A stretch of 64,000 nt of DNA. Origin: UBA7803 sp041395905. GTDB taxonomy: Bacteria > Pseudomonadota > Gammaproteobacteria > Pseudomonadales > Azotimanducaceae. Position numbers and translations under genes: made by a program. Below are positions 16,623-25,587 of the stretch, piece by piece (position 1 is the stretch's first letter; every line of letters begins with the position of its first letter). The notes under the pieces are model-generated. The model was not told where the DNA came from. It ran no database searches and was given only the letters and a program-made list of their open reading frames with translations. The stretch covers positions 36,472 through 100,471 of the forward strand of contig JAWKZP010000019.1 in assembly GCA_041395905.1 (NCBI GenBank), written 5' to 3'.

Positions 16623-17483
16623 ATGCGTCTTCTGACATTCGAGAGCGACCAGGGCGAGTCCTGGGGCAGCTACGCCGACGGCGGCGTCATCGACCTGGGC
16701 GCGCGCCTGGGCGGAGACCTGAAGGCAGCGCTCAGCGGCGGTCTGCTGGGCCGCGCCAGGGAGCTCGCGGCAGGCCTGTCGCCGGATATCTCGGCCGCAG
16801 ACATCCGCTACCTGCCACCCATACCCAACCCCGAGAAGATCGCCTGCATTGGCGTGAACTACGCGAACCGCAATGCCGAGTACAAAGACGGTTCGGAGGC
16901 ACCGAACCGCCCCAGCCTGTTCATGCGCACGCCGGATTCGCTCACCGGCCACGGCGGCTATCTGCTGCGACCGCCCGAGTCGGAGCAGCTGGACTACGAA
17001 GGCGAGATCGTGGTGGTCATCGGCAAGACCGGCAGGCGCATCGATGAGCGCAACGCCTACGAGCACATCGCCGGCCTGACGGTCATGAACGAGGGCACCA
17101 TTCGCGACTGGCTGCGCCATTCCAAGTTCAACGTCACCCAGGGCAAGAACTTCTTTCACTCAGGCGCCGTGGGTCCCTGGCTGGTGACGGCCGACGAGTT
17201 CCAGCACGGCGACTACGAAGACATGCGCGTACGCACACGGGTCAACGGCGAGGAGCGGCAGAACGACACCAGCGCCAACATGATGTTTCCCATCCGCTAC
17301 CTCATCGCGTACCTGTCGCACTTCTTCCTGCTGAAACCGGGTGATCTGATCGCCACCGGCACCCCCAACGGCGCCGGTGCGCGCTTCGAGCCGCCCATCT
17401 GGCTCGAGCCCGGCGACGTCGTGGAGGTGGAGATCGACGGCGTCGGCACCCTGGTCAACGAGGTACGCGACGAGATCGTCTGA
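16623..17483 (+). CDS. Fumarylacetoacetate hydrolase-family protein (HpaG-like decarboxylase/isomerase)
   Basis: This 286-aa member of the FAH family has the IACIGVNYANRN block and the metal-binding DYEGEIVVVIGK. The C-terminal GDLIATGTPNGAG loop and GDVVEVEIDGVGTLVN ending are also typical. In the homoprotocatechuate pathway this family supplies the decarboxylase and isomerase steps after HpaF. The enteric HpaG is a double-length bifunctional protein, whereas this is a single domain, so it may cover only one of those steps. It is divergent from hpaE and overlaps hpaR by one nucleotide (TGATG). Closely related enzymes hydrolyse other acylpyruvates, so the hpaG role is from context. Confidence 0.85.
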   Translation: MRLLTFESDQGESWGSYADGGVIDLGARLGGDLKAALSGGLLGRARELAAGLSPDISAADIRYLPPIPNPEKIACIGVNYANRNAEYKDGSEAPNRPSLFMRTPDSLTGHGGYLLRPPESEQLDYEGEIVVVIGKTGRRIDERNAYEHIAGLTVMNEGTIRDWLRHSKFNVTQGKNFFHSGAVGPWLVTADEFQHGDYEDMRVRTRVNGEERQNDTSANMMFPIRYLIAYLSHFFLLKPGDLIATGTPNGAGARFEPPIWLEPGDVVEVEIDGVGTLVNEVRDEIV

Positions 17484-17938
17484 TGGGCAACGGCAACGTC
17501 AGAGAACTGCGCGCGTTCGACCGGTCGCTGCCGATGGCCCTGCTGCGCGCGCGCGAGGTGGTGATGAAGAAGTTCATCCCATCGCTGCGCGAGCACGGGA
17601 TGTCGCCGCAGCAGTGGCGCGTGATCCGCGCGCTCAACGACGAAGACGGCCTGGACATCACCGAGCTGGCCGAGCGCTGCTTTCTGCTGCTGCCGAGCCT
17701 GTCGCGCATCATCCAGAATCTCGAGAAGCGCGGGCTCGTGCGGCGCGCGCAGTCGCACAGCGACAACCGCCGATCGGTCATCTCTCTCACTGCCGACGGC
17801 CGCGCCCTGTTCCGCAAGATCGCGCCGAAATCGGTGGAGCGCTACAACTACATCACCGAGCGGTTCGGCTACGGCAAGCTCGAGCTGCTCTACGAGCTGC
17901 TGGAAGAGCTGGTGGAAAAGATCGAAGACGAGGGCTGA
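17483..17938 (+). CDS. hpaR: MarR-family regulator, HpaR type
   Basis: This 151-aa winged-helix regulator has MSPQQWRVIRAL followed by ELAERCFLLLPSLSRIIQNLEKRGLVRR and the basic wing SHSDNRRS, the HpaR/MarR pattern. HpaR represses homoprotocatechuate genes and is released by the aromatic inducer. Here it lies within the regulated cluster, translationally coupled to the FAH gene and only 4 nt before a P450. The repeated TAACATGTTA-like sites in the divergent promoter are its likely targets. The exact ligand is not known from the sequence. Confidence 0.88.
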   Translation: MGNGNVRELRAFDRSLPMALLRAREVVMKKFIPSLREHGMSPQQWRVIRALNDEDGLDITELAERCFLLLPSLSRIIQNLEKRGLVRRAQSHSDNRRSVISLTADGRALFRKIAPKSVERYNYITERFGYGKLELLYELLEELVEKIEDEG

Positions 17939-17942
17939 GCGG

Positions 17943-19238
17943 ATGAGCGAGAGCAACAACGACGCCTACCACAAAATCAGCGCCCCGCCTGCGGCCGAGC
18001 CGAGCGGCTGCCCGTTCGACAGCACCTTCACCCCCTTCGACGCCGACTACCTGCTCGACCCCTATCCGCAGCTGCACGCGCTCAGCCAGGCGACCCCGGT
18101 CTTCTACGCCGAGAAGCTCGGGTATCTCGTAGTCACCGGCATGGACAACGTGGTCGAGGTGCTGAAGAACCACAGGGTGTTCTCGTCGGAAAACGTGCAG
18201 GACCCGGTGTTTCCTCTGTGCGAGGAGGCCCGCGCGATTCTGTCGGCAACCGACTACAACCCGCAGGCGGTCATGTCCAACTGCCAGCAGCCGGACCACA
18301 CCAGAATCCGCAAGTTCACGCGCGACGGCTTCAGCGCCCGCCGCATGCGCGTGCTCGAGCCCTACATCCGCGAGACCGCCGACCACCTGATCACGGCCAT
18401 GCTCGAGCGCGGCAGCCCGGCCGAGTTCGTATCGTCGTTCGCGCATCCGCTGCCCGGACAGGTGATTTTCCGCTTCATCGGATTTCCCGAGGCCGATCAC
18501 GACCAGCTCATCCGCTGGACCGCCAACCGCCTGTTCTTCACCTGGGGCCGCCCCAGCGCACAGCAGCAGGTGGAGATCGCCGAGAACATGCTGAAGTACT
18601 GGCGTTACTGCCGGGCATTCGTCGCCTTGCGCAGCGAAGAGCCCGCGGACGACCTCACGTCGGAGCTGCTCGCCGCGCACAAGCAGAGCCCCGAGGAGCT
18701 CAGCCGCCGGGAGGTGGAATCAATCGTCTACGGCCTGTCGTTCGCGGGCCACGAGATCGTCAGCAACTTCCTGTCGCTCACGCTCCTCAACGTGATGCCG
18801 CAGAGGGACCAATGGCAGGCACTGTGCCAGGACCCGGCGCTGATACCCAACGCGCTCGAGGAGGTGCTGCGCATCGACTCGCCGCAGACCAGCTGGCGGC
18901 GGGTGACTACCCAGGACACCGACTTTCACGGCGTGCGCGTGCCGAAAGGCACCCGTGTGTTTCTGAGCCTCGGCGCCGCGAATCACGATCCCGCCACGTT
19001 CGCGGCGCCGGATGCGTTCGACATGCGGCGGGCCAACGCCAACCGGCACGTATCATTCGGCCACGGCATCCACTTCTGCCTGGGCGCGCGCCTGGCACGG
19101 CTCGAAGGCGAGATCGCCGTCGAGGCCTTGACCCGGCGCATCCCTTCACTGCGGCTGGTGGAAGACCAGCAGCTTCAGTTCTCCCCCAACATCACCTTCA
19201 GGGGGCCGACCCGCCTGCAGGTGGCCTGGGACGCATAG
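17943..19238 (+). CDS. Cytochrome P450 (3 of 5), I-helix Thr missing
   Basis: This 431-aa soluble P450 has a normal K-helix ExxR (LEEVLRIDSP) and haem loop FGHGIHFCLGARLARLE. The I-helix reads AGHEIVSN where AGHETT is usual, so the conserved alcohol residue that delivers protons to bound oxygen is replaced by Ile. P450s without it can be peroxygenases or can use substrate hydroxyls, so unusual chemistry is possible. It starts 4 nt after hpaR and is thus part of the hpa operon. No hpaBC hydroxylase is present, so a role in generating a catecholic substrate is an attractive but untested idea. Confidence 0.93.
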   Translation: MSESNNDAYHKISAPPAAEPSGCPFDSTFTPFDADYLLDPYPQLHALSQATPVFYAEKLGYLVVTGMDNVVEVLKNHRVFSSENVQDPVFPLCEEARAILSATDYNPQAVMSNCQQPDHTRIRKFTRDGFSARRMRVLEPYIRETADHLITAMLERGSPAEFVSSFAHPLPGQVIFRFIGFPEADHDQLIRWTANRLFFTWGRPSAQQQVEIAENMLKYWRYCRAFVALRSEEPADDLTSELLAAHKQSPEELSRREVESIVYGLSFAGHEIVSNFLSLTLLNVMPQRDQWQALCQDPALIPNALEEVLRIDSPQTSWRRVTTQDTDFHGVRVPKGTRVFLSLGAANHDPATFAAPDAFDMRRANANRHVSFGHGIHFCLGARLARLEGEIAVEALTRRIPSLRLVEDQQLQFSPNITFRGPTRLQVAWDA

Positions 19239-19260
19239 CGCCCCAGGCGAACCAGGGCCT

Positions 19261-19638
19261 TCAGCGGGCCAATCGGTGCAACGCGCAGATCTTGTTGCCG
19301 GAAGGGTCGCGCAGATAGGCCAGATACAACCCGCTGCCGGGACGCTCGCCGGGCGGGTCCTCGCAGGTGGTGCCGCCGTTGGCAACACCCGCCGCATGCC
19401 ACGCATCAGCCGCCTCGGGGCTCGCCGCCGCGAAGCCGATGGTGCTGCCGTTGCCATGGGTCGCCGGCTCGCCGTTGATGGGCGGCGTGATGGCGAAGAT
19501 GCCGCTTTCGGTCATGTAAAAGCACCGCCCCTTGGGATCCATGGTGCCCGGTTTGTGGCCCAGGGCGCCGAGCACGGCATCGTAGAACTTCTTGGATGCC
19601 TGCACGTCGTTCGCGCCGACCATGATGTGACTGAACAT
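19261..19638 (-). CDS. VOC-family (glyoxalase/bleomycin-resistance fold) protein
   Basis: This 125-aa protein has the beta-alpha-beta-beta-beta fold signs: MFSHIMVGANDVQASKKFYDAVLGALG at the N-terminus and YLAYLRDPSGNKICALHR at the C-terminus. Members include glyoxalase I, extradiol dioxygenases and small metal-dependent isomerases. The metal-ligand pattern here is not clear enough to choose one. It faces the P450 end and is divergent from the amidohydrolase at 19813. Confidence 0.85.
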   Translation of the reverse strand: MFSHIMVGANDVQASKKFYDAVLGALGHKPGTMDPKGRCFYMTESGIFAITPPINGEPATHGNGSTIGFAAASPEAADAWHAAGVANGGTTCEDPPGERPGSGLYLAYLRDPSGNKICALHRLAR

Positions 19639-19812
19639 GTCGATTCTCTCTTAATCGGATTAGGGTCGCGCGGAAGCCTACCCTCATTCAAGCCCACGAC
19701 CAATAGGGCACGCTGGGTGTAGCATGTGCGCAACTGCGACGCGCCGCGTCGACTCAGCACAAACGGATCGCGGCCGGACGCCCCCGGCACGCGACGCACG
19801 GAGCCAGTTACC

Positions 19813-21540
19813 ATGACCCACTACGATCTCCTCATCACGGGCGGAACGCTCATCGACGGCAGCGGCGCACCCGCGCGTCGGTGCGACATCGCCGTGAAGG
19901 ACGGGCGCATCGTCTCGCTCGATCCGGGCCCGAACGCCACCGCCGCGGAAACGCTGGATGCGCGCGGACGCATCGTCACTCCCGGCTTCGTCGACGTGCA
20001 TACCCACTACGACGGGCAGGCAACATGGGACGCGCATCTTGCGCCGTCTTCGAACCTGGGGACCACCACCGTGGTCATGGGCAACTGCGGCGTCGGCTTC
20101 GCGCCGTGCCGCCGCGAGGACCACGAGGTGCTCATCCAGCTCATGGAAGGGGTCGAGGAGATCCCCGGCACGGCGCTGGCCGAGGGTCTGCCCTGGAACT
20201 GGGAGACCTTCCCCGAGTACCTGAACGCCATCGACGCGCGCGCCCGCGACATCGACGTGGCGGCACTGGTCCCGCACGGCCCGGTGCGGGTGTTCGTCAT
20301 GGGCGAACGCGGCGTGCAGCGCGAGCCCGCCACCGCCCAGGACATTGCCGAGATGCAGCGGGTGATTGCCGATGGGCTGGCCGCAGGCGCGGTGGGATTC
20401 TCGACCTCGCGTACCCTGGTGCACCGCAGCAGCAGCGGCGACTTCATTCCCACCTACCGCGCCGCCACGGACGAGCTCAAGCAGCTCGGTCAGGCGCTGT
20501 CCGGCGCCCAAGGGCACGTGTTCCAGCTGATCTCCGACTGGGAAGACCCGGAGGCCGAGTTCGACATTCTGCGCCAGACCAGTCGCGCCACCGGGGCCAA
20601 GGGCACGTTCACCCTGCTCGACCTCGGCAACCGGGCGCCCGACGGCTCGCCGCTGTGGCAGCAGCACCTCAAGAACATCGAGGCCGCCCAGGCAGAAGGC
20701 CTGGACATCCGCGGCCAGGTGCTGTCGCGTCCGGTAGGCATGCTCATGGGCCACCCGGCATCCATGAGCCCGTTCTCGCGCCGCCCCACCTTTGCACGCC
20801 TCGATGGCCTGCCGCTCGCCGACAAGGTGGCACAGCTGCGCAAGCCAGACGTTCGCGCGCAGATACTCGCCGAGGAGAACGTCAACCCGCACATGTTCGT
20901 GCGCATTTTCGAGAAACGCTACGACGCCATGTACCCGCTCGAAGAGCCCATCAACTACCTGCCCGCGGCCAGGGACTCGGTGGCCGCCCGCGCCGCAGCC
21001 GAGGGACGGGACCCACAGGAGTGGCTGTACGACTACTTCCTCGAAAACGGCGGCGCCAGCCTGGTCTACATTCCGGCGACCAACTTTTCCGAGAACATCC
21101 CGACGCTGCTGCGTCACCAGTACACGGTGTCGGCGCTGGGCGACGGCGGTGCTCACGTGGGCTCGATCTGCGACACCAGCGCCAATCTCTACGTGCTCAC
21201 CAAGTGGGTCAAGGAGCGCGGCGAGATCGAGCTGCCGGCTGCCATCCGCATGCTGACCCGTCAACCGGCAGAGCTGTACTCGCTGCTCGACCGCGGCCTG
21301 GTCGCCGAAGGCATGGTCGCGGACCTGAACGTCATCGATTTCGATGCGCTGGCACTGCGCACACCGCACATCGTTGCCGATCTGCCGGCCGGCGGGCGTC
21401 GATTCCTGCAGGACGCAGACGGCCTGGACGCCACGGTGAAGTCGGGCAGCGTGATCTTCCGCGACGGGGGCCACACCGGCGCGCTGCCGGGCGTGCTGCT
21501 GCGCGGGCGGCGGCCGGACCCACGCGCCGCCGGGGGCTGA
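19813..21540 (+). CDS. Amidohydrolase-family protein (D-aminoacylase-like)
   Basis: This 575-aa metal-dependent hydrolase begins with YDLLITGGTLIDGSGAPA and has the metal-binding VDVHTHYDG near residues 60-68. It also has GNCGVGFAPC and a GDGGAHVG segment with a late Asp, the N-acyl-D-amino-acid deacylase (amidohydrolase 3) pattern. Such enzymes remove acyl groups from D-amino acids or hydrolyse other amides. Homologues of about 575 aa in catabolic clusters often have unknown substrates. The frame is open upstream, but ATG 19813 gives the family N-terminus. It is divergent from the VOC gene at 19261 with a 174-nt gap. Confidence 0.88.
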   Translation: MTHYDLLITGGTLIDGSGAPARRCDIAVKDGRIVSLDPGPNATAAETLDARGRIVTPGFVDVHTHYDGQATWDAHLAPSSNLGTTTVVMGNCGVGFAPCRREDHEVLIQLMEGVEEIPGTALAEGLPWNWETFPEYLNAIDARARDIDVAALVPHGPVRVFVMGERGVQREPATAQDIAEMQRVIADGLAAGAVGFSTSRTLVHRSSSGDFIPTYRAATDELKQLGQALSGAQGHVFQLISDWEDPEAEFDILRQTSRATGAKGTFTLLDLGNRAPDGSPLWQQHLKNIEAAQAEGLDIRGQVLSRPVGMLMGHPASMSPFSRRPTFARLDGLPLADKVAQLRKPDVRAQILAEENVNPHMFVRIFEKRYDAMYPLEEPINYLPAARDSVAARAAAEGRDPQEWLYDYFLENGGASLVYIPATNFSENIPTLLRHQYTVSALGDGGAHVGSICDTSANLYVLTKWVKERGEIELPAAIRMLTRQPAELYSLLDRGLVAEGMVADLNVIDFDALALRTPHIVADLPAGGRRFLQDADGLDATVKSGSVIFRDGGHTGALPGVLLRGRRPDPRAAGG

Positions 21541-21915
21541 TCCCGGCCTCGCCCATCGGAACGATCCCGCAAAACGCGCGGCCATGGAGCGCGACGGGTT
21601 CTCGGCGGCTGCGGGACGCAACATCTGACCTTGGATCCAGGCAGGGCGCGACCTGCACAGAGATCTGAAATGGTTTGTTTTTCAATAAGTTGAAGTGTTT
21701 TTTCGGGAACGAATCGGGATTATCAGGGTCGGTTGAAGCAGCGCGCCACGATCGTGCCCATGCCGGTGCCGCACGTTTGCCGACCGCGGCCGCCCGGCCA
21801 GGGCTTCCAAAACCGTCCCAATTTGACTTCAATCAAGCCCCTTCGGGCCCCGCGTACGGTAAAAGGTCCGAGTAGTCAGGCACGCTAGCGAATTTATTCA
21901 GGAAGGAGAGTTACT
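21541..21915. other. Intergenic region upstream of flavin monooxygenase
   Basis: This 375-nt stretch has no recognisable gene. It contains an AT-rich part around 21670-21710 (TTGTTTTTCAATAAGTTGAAG) and a TTGACTTCAATCAAG element near 21821-21835, with TTGA/TCAA half-sites. They are candidates for promoter or regulator binding before the TTG start at 21916, but I could not assign -10 and -35 boxes reliably. Confidence 0.5.
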
Positions 21916-23460
21916 TTGACAACCGCAGAACTGCAACCCAAGGCGGGCGCCGCAACCCATGTAGACGTGCTGATCGTGGGAGCCGGGATTTCCGGCATCG
22001 GCTCGGCCTATCACCTGCAGCAGCAGTGCCCCGGCAAGAGCTACGTGATCCTCGAGATGAAGGACACCTTCGGTGGCACGTGGGAAACCCACAAGTATCC
22101 CGGGGTCAGATCCGACTCCGATCTGTACACCTTCGGCTACCGGTTCAAGCCGTGGGTCGGCACGCCGGTGGCGAGCGCCGAAGAGATCCTCAAGTACATG
22201 AACGAGGTGATCGAAGAGAACGGCATCGACGAGCACATCCGCTACGGCCACCGCATCACCCGCTGCAGCTGGTCGAGCGAAGACAACCTGTGGACGGTGG
22301 AAGCGACCCGCGAGTCCGACGGCGCCAGCGTCGCGTTCACCTGCAACTTCCTGTGGATGTGCCAGGGCTACTACGACCACGAGAAGCCCTACGTTCCCGA
22401 CTGGGCCGGCATGGACAAGTACAAGGGCCTGTTCATCCACGCCCAGCTGTGGGATCCGAGCATCGACTACACGGGCAAGCGCGTGCTGGTGATCGGCTCC
22501 GGTGCCACAGCCGCAACTGTGATCCCGGCATTTGCGGAAAAAGCCGCGCACGTGACCATGCTGCAGCGTTCCCCAACCTACTTCTTCTGCAGCGAGAACA
22601 AGAACGAGCTGGCCGACCGCCTGCGTGAGATCGGCATCGACGAGCCCACGATTCACCGGGTGGTCCGCGCTCAGATCATGCACGACCAGAATCTGATGAC
22701 GCAGCGCTGCATGACCGAGCCGGACGTGGTGTTCGAGGAGCTGAAGGCGCTGGTCCGCCAGTACGCCGGCGAGGATTTCCAGTTCGAGCCGCACTTCACG
22801 CCCAAGTACCGGGTATGGCAGCAGCGCCTGGCGTTCTGCCCCGAAGGTGACATCTTCCAGGCAGCGGCCGCCGGCAAGGTGAGCGTGGTGACCGATACCA
22901 TCGACACCTTCACCGAGAAAGGCGTGCGCACCAGCTCCGGCGAGGAGCTGGAAGCCGACATCATCGTCGCCGCCACGGGCTTCCACCTCTCGGTGATGGG
23001 CGACATCCCGTTCGAAGTGGATGCCAAGCCCGTCGACTGGCACGAAACCGTGACCTATCGCGGCATGATGTTCACCGACGTGCCCAACATGCTGTGGGTG
23101 TTCGGCTACTTCCGCGCCAGCTGGACGCTGCGCGTGGACATGCTGGGAGATTTCGTCTGCAACCTCCTGAATCACATGGACGAAATCGGCGCCAAGCGTG
23201 TCGAAGTCGCGCTCCGCGAGGAAGACAAGGGCATGAAGCTCCTGCCGTGGATCGAGCAGGACAACTTCAACCCGGGCTACCTGATGCGCGGGCTCGACAA
23301 GCTGCCGCGGCGCGGCGACAAGCCCGAGTGGCGCCACAACCAGGACTACTGGACAGAGCGCGTCGAGATTCCGAACACCGACCTGGACGCCGAGGAGTTC
23401 GTCTACGATGGCAAGCGCCGCCGCGGCGCCGGCAAGGTGCACAAGGTGAAGGTCGCCTGA
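21916..23460 (+). CDS. Flavin-containing monooxygenase (FMO/Baeyer-Villiger type)
   Basis: This 514-aa flavoprotein has an FAD-binding GAGISGIG near residues 18-25 and GGTWETHKYPGVRSD, typical of class B monooxygenases. It also has an NADPH-binding IGSGATAATVIPAFA near residue 194 and ATGFH toward the C-terminal half. The FMO/BVMO fingerprint is present as YKGLFIHAQLWDP instead of the exact FxGxxxHxxxWP, so ketone oxidation or N/S-oxidation are both possible. Translation begins with TTG at 21916, preceded by GGAAGGAG. A terminator hairpin follows at 23526. It stands as a monocistronic unit after an AT-rich 375-nt promoter region. Confidence 0.92.
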   Translation: MTTAELQPKAGAATHVDVLIVGAGISGIGSAYHLQQQCPGKSYVILEMKDTFGGTWETHKYPGVRSDSDLYTFGYRFKPWVGTPVASAEEILKYMNEVIEENGIDEHIRYGHRITRCSWSSEDNLWTVEATRESDGASVAFTCNFLWMCQGYYDHEKPYVPDWAGMDKYKGLFIHAQLWDPSIDYTGKRVLVIGSGATAATVIPAFAEKAAHVTMLQRSPTYFFCSENKNELADRLREIGIDEPTIHRVVRAQIMHDQNLMTQRCMTEPDVVFEELKALVRQYAGEDFQFEPHFTPKYRVWQQRLAFCPEGDIFQAAAAGKVSVVTDTIDTFTEKGVRTSSGEELEADIIVAATGFHLSVMGDIPFEVDAKPVDWHETVTYRGMMFTDVPNMLWVFGYFRASWTLRVDMLGDFVCNLLNHMDEIGAKRVEVALREEDKGMKLLPWIEQDNFNPGYLMRGLDKLPRRGDKPEWRHNQDYWTERVEIPNTDLDAEEFVYDGKRRRGAGKVHKVKVA

Positions 23461-23525
23461 GACCTGACCGCCGGTCGGTCGCGTCCACCGACGCGCGCCG
23501 GCGAGCCCACGTCATGCCCCCGACA

Positions 23526-23550
23526 GCCCCCGGCTGCCGGGGGCGATTTT
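23526..23550 (+). terminator. Rho-independent terminator after flavin monooxygenase
   Basis: A perfect 8-bp stem, GCCCCCGG and CCGGGGGC, flanks a CTG loop (23526-23544) and is followed by GATTTT. It is located 66 nt after the stop of the monooxygenase gene, so it fits its terminator. Confidence 0.8.
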
Positions 23551-23602
23551 CTCCACCCTGCCGCCGCAGCATCCGCGAAATCGTGCGCCTCGCGCCCCGC
23601 GC

Positions 23603-23803
23603 GGGCTCGGCTGCGTGATCAGCGGTCAGGGCATCATGCTGCAGTCACCGGTGGTGCGCGAGCACGCCCGCATTCCCGATGGCCAGACCATCATGAGCTG
23701 TGTTGCCATGGGCTACCCGGGCGCGGGTTTTGCGGCCAGCGAGCTGGTGTCCCAGCGCCGCCCGGCGGACGAGGTGATAAGCTTGGTCGGCCTCGATGAC
23801 TGA
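23603..23803 (+). pseudogene. Nitroreductase-family C-terminal remnant
   Basis: An open frame encodes GLGCVISGQGIMLQSPVVRE, then ARIPDGQTIMSCVAMGYPG and a terminal RRPADEVISLVGLDD. This is recognisably the last ~65 residues of an FMN-dependent nitroreductase (GLG..GQGIM..PVVREH.IPD.Q.IM.CVAMGYP). The N-terminal two-thirds is missing: upstream there is only the terminator region of the monooxygenase. A GTG at 23615 could start translation, but the FMN-binding half is absent, so it is a gene remnant left by deletion. It lies 12 nt before a VOC gene. Confidence 0.75.
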
Positions 23804-23815
23804 GGAGCACCCGCC

Positions 23816-24367
23816 ATGGCACTGAAAGGCATTCATCACGCCGCCTACCGCTGCAGGGACGCGAAAGAGACCGTCGAGTGGTACGAAAAGTACCTGGGCA
23901 TGCGCTACCTGCTGGCATTCGCCGAAGACGAGGTCCCGTCCACCAGGGAGCAGGATCCGTACATGCACGTGTTCCTGGACGCCGGCGGCGGCAACGTGCT
24001 CGCGTTCTTCGAGCTGCCCACCAAGCCGGAGATGGACCGTGACCGCAACACCCCCGTGTGGGTGCAGCACCTGGCAATGAAGGTGGAATCGCTGGACGAG
24101 CTGCTGGCCACCAGGGCGCGGCTCGAGGCCGACGGCATCGAGGTGATCGGCCCCGTCGACCATGCGCTGTTTCAGTCCATCTATTTCTTCGACCCCAACG
24201 GCCACCGCCTGGAGCTGGCGGTGGATACCGCGGCCGAGCAGCTCATGCCGCTGTTGGACGAGGTGAAGTGGGACATGCTCGAAGAGTGGAGCCGTACGCG
24301 CAAGGCACCCCAGCACGCACGCTGGCTGCACGACGGCAGCTACAAGGACATGATCCGACGCCGCTAG
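23816..24367 (+). CDS. VOC-family protein (extradiol dioxygenase/glyoxalase-like)
   Basis: This 183-aa protein opens with GIHHAAYRCRDAKETVEWYEKYLG, containing the first metal-ligand His. It also has VQHLAMKV (second) and FFDPNGHRLELAVD (with the ligand Glu), the three-residue His-His-Glu pattern of vicinal oxygen chelate enzymes. Roles in the family include ring-cleaving dioxygenase, glyoxalase and isomerase. It has a good GAGGAG ribosome-binding site at about 23803-23808. Its end overlaps the convergent P450 gene by 4 nt. Confidence 0.87.
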   Translation: MALKGIHHAAYRCRDAKETVEWYEKYLGMRYLLAFAEDEVPSTREQDPYMHVFLDAGGGNVLAFFELPTKPEMDRDRNTPVWVQHLAMKVESLDELLATRARLEADGIEVIGPVDHALFQSIYFFDPNGHRLELAVDTAAEQLMPLLDEVKWDMLEEWSRTRKAPQHARWLHDGSYKDMIRRR

Positions 24368-25587
24368 ATCGAGACCCGCAGCTCGGTCACCTCGCGAAAG
24401 CGCACCCGCTTCGACAGCCGCGCCGGCTCGTCGAGCCGCAGCGTGGGGAAGCGCGCGAACAACCTGGCGAACACGACGCGCCCCTCGAGCCGCGCGAGCG
24501 CGTTGCCGGCGCAGACGTGGATGCCGAGCCCGAACGACAGGTGGCGATTGGGCCGCCGGGCGATGTCGAATCGCTCCGGGTCGGCGAACTGTTCCGGGTC
24601 GCGATTGGCCGCGCCGATCATCAGATGCACCAGACTGCCGGCCGGCAGCGCCACGCCGGACAGCATCGTATCCGCCAGCGCGCGCCGATTGTTCACCTGT
24701 ATCGGCGCCTGAAACCGCAGCACCTCCTCCACCAGGCTGTCGATGAGCGCCGGATCGGCCCGCAGGGCCTGCACCTGCTCCGGGTGCCGCAGCATTTCGT
24801 GAATGCCGTGGGAGATCATGTTGGTGGAGGTCTCGTGGCCGGCGTTGAGCAGAAAGATGCACTGGTGCAGCAGCTCGAGCTCGCTGAGCTTCGCGCCGTC
24901 GGCTTCAGCATCCATCAGCGCGGTGAGGATCTCACCGGGCCGTGCGCTGCCCGGGTCGGCGCGGCGACGGCGCATCTGTTCGCGCAGGTAGGCCTTGAAG
25001 TCCTCTACTGCCTCGCACCCTGCCTGAAACTGCCCGTCGCTCAGCACCGGCTCCAGCGCACCCAGGATCCGCAGCGCCCACTCGCGGATCAGGCCGCGAT
25101 CGGAGCTCGGCACGCCGAGCATGTCGCATACCACCTCGACGGGCAGCTTGAACGACAGCTCCGACACGATCTCCATTCGTCCCTGCTCGGCCAGCTGATC
25201 CAGGTAGCCCTCCACCAGCGAGTGGATGCGCGGCTCCAGCGCCGCCAGGGCCTTGCGGGTGAACGCCGCCTGAAACAGCTCGCGGATGCGCGTGTGATCG
25301 GGCGGGTCGCGGAACACCAGGCTGGTGGTGTGGTGCTCGTAGAGCGGCGAGTCGCCGAATTTCGGCTTGAACTCCACCTTCTTGTCCGAGCTCCAGAGCA
25401 TAGGCGCGCGATACACCGCTTCCAGATCCGCGTAGCGGGTGAGCAGGTACGAGCCGTCGGGCATCCGGTGCACCGGCCGCTCGGCGCGCAGGGCGGCGAA
25501 GTAGCGGTACGGATCGGCGCTGTAGTCGCCGGGCAGGTTGCGCAGATCGAAGGCGCCGACGTCTATGCCCGTGGTGCTCTCAGACAA
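24364..25587 (-). CDS. Cytochrome P450 (4 of 5)
   Basis: This 407-aa soluble P450 has canonical I-helix AGHETS, ExxR (VEEVLRFQAP) and haem loop FGLGIHVCAGNALARLE. All catalytic motifs look intact, unlike P450 number 3. It is transcribed towards the VOC gene (4-nt convergent overlap) and is isolated from other oxidative genes by 133 nt. The substrate is unknown, and the N-terminal region gives no clear family clue. Confidence 0.95.
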   Translation of the reverse strand: MSESTTGIDVGAFDLRNLPGDYSADPYRYFAALRAERPVHRMPDGSYLLTRYADLEAVYRAPMLWSSDKKVEFKPKFGDSPLYEHHTTSLVFRDPPDHTRIRELFQAAFTRKALAALEPRIHSLVEGYLDQLAEQGRMEIVSELSFKLPVEVVCDMLGVPSSDRGLIREWALRILGALEPVLSDGQFQAGCEAVEDFKAYLREQMRRRRADPGSARPGEILTALMDAEADGAKLSELELLHQCIFLLNAGHETSTNMISHGIHEMLRHPEQVQALRADPALIDSLVEEVLRFQAPIQVNNRRALADTMLSGVALPAGSLVHLMIGAANRDPEQFADPERFDIARRPNRHLSFGLGIHVCAGNALARLEGRVVFARLFARFPTLRLDEPARLSKRVRFREVTELRVSI

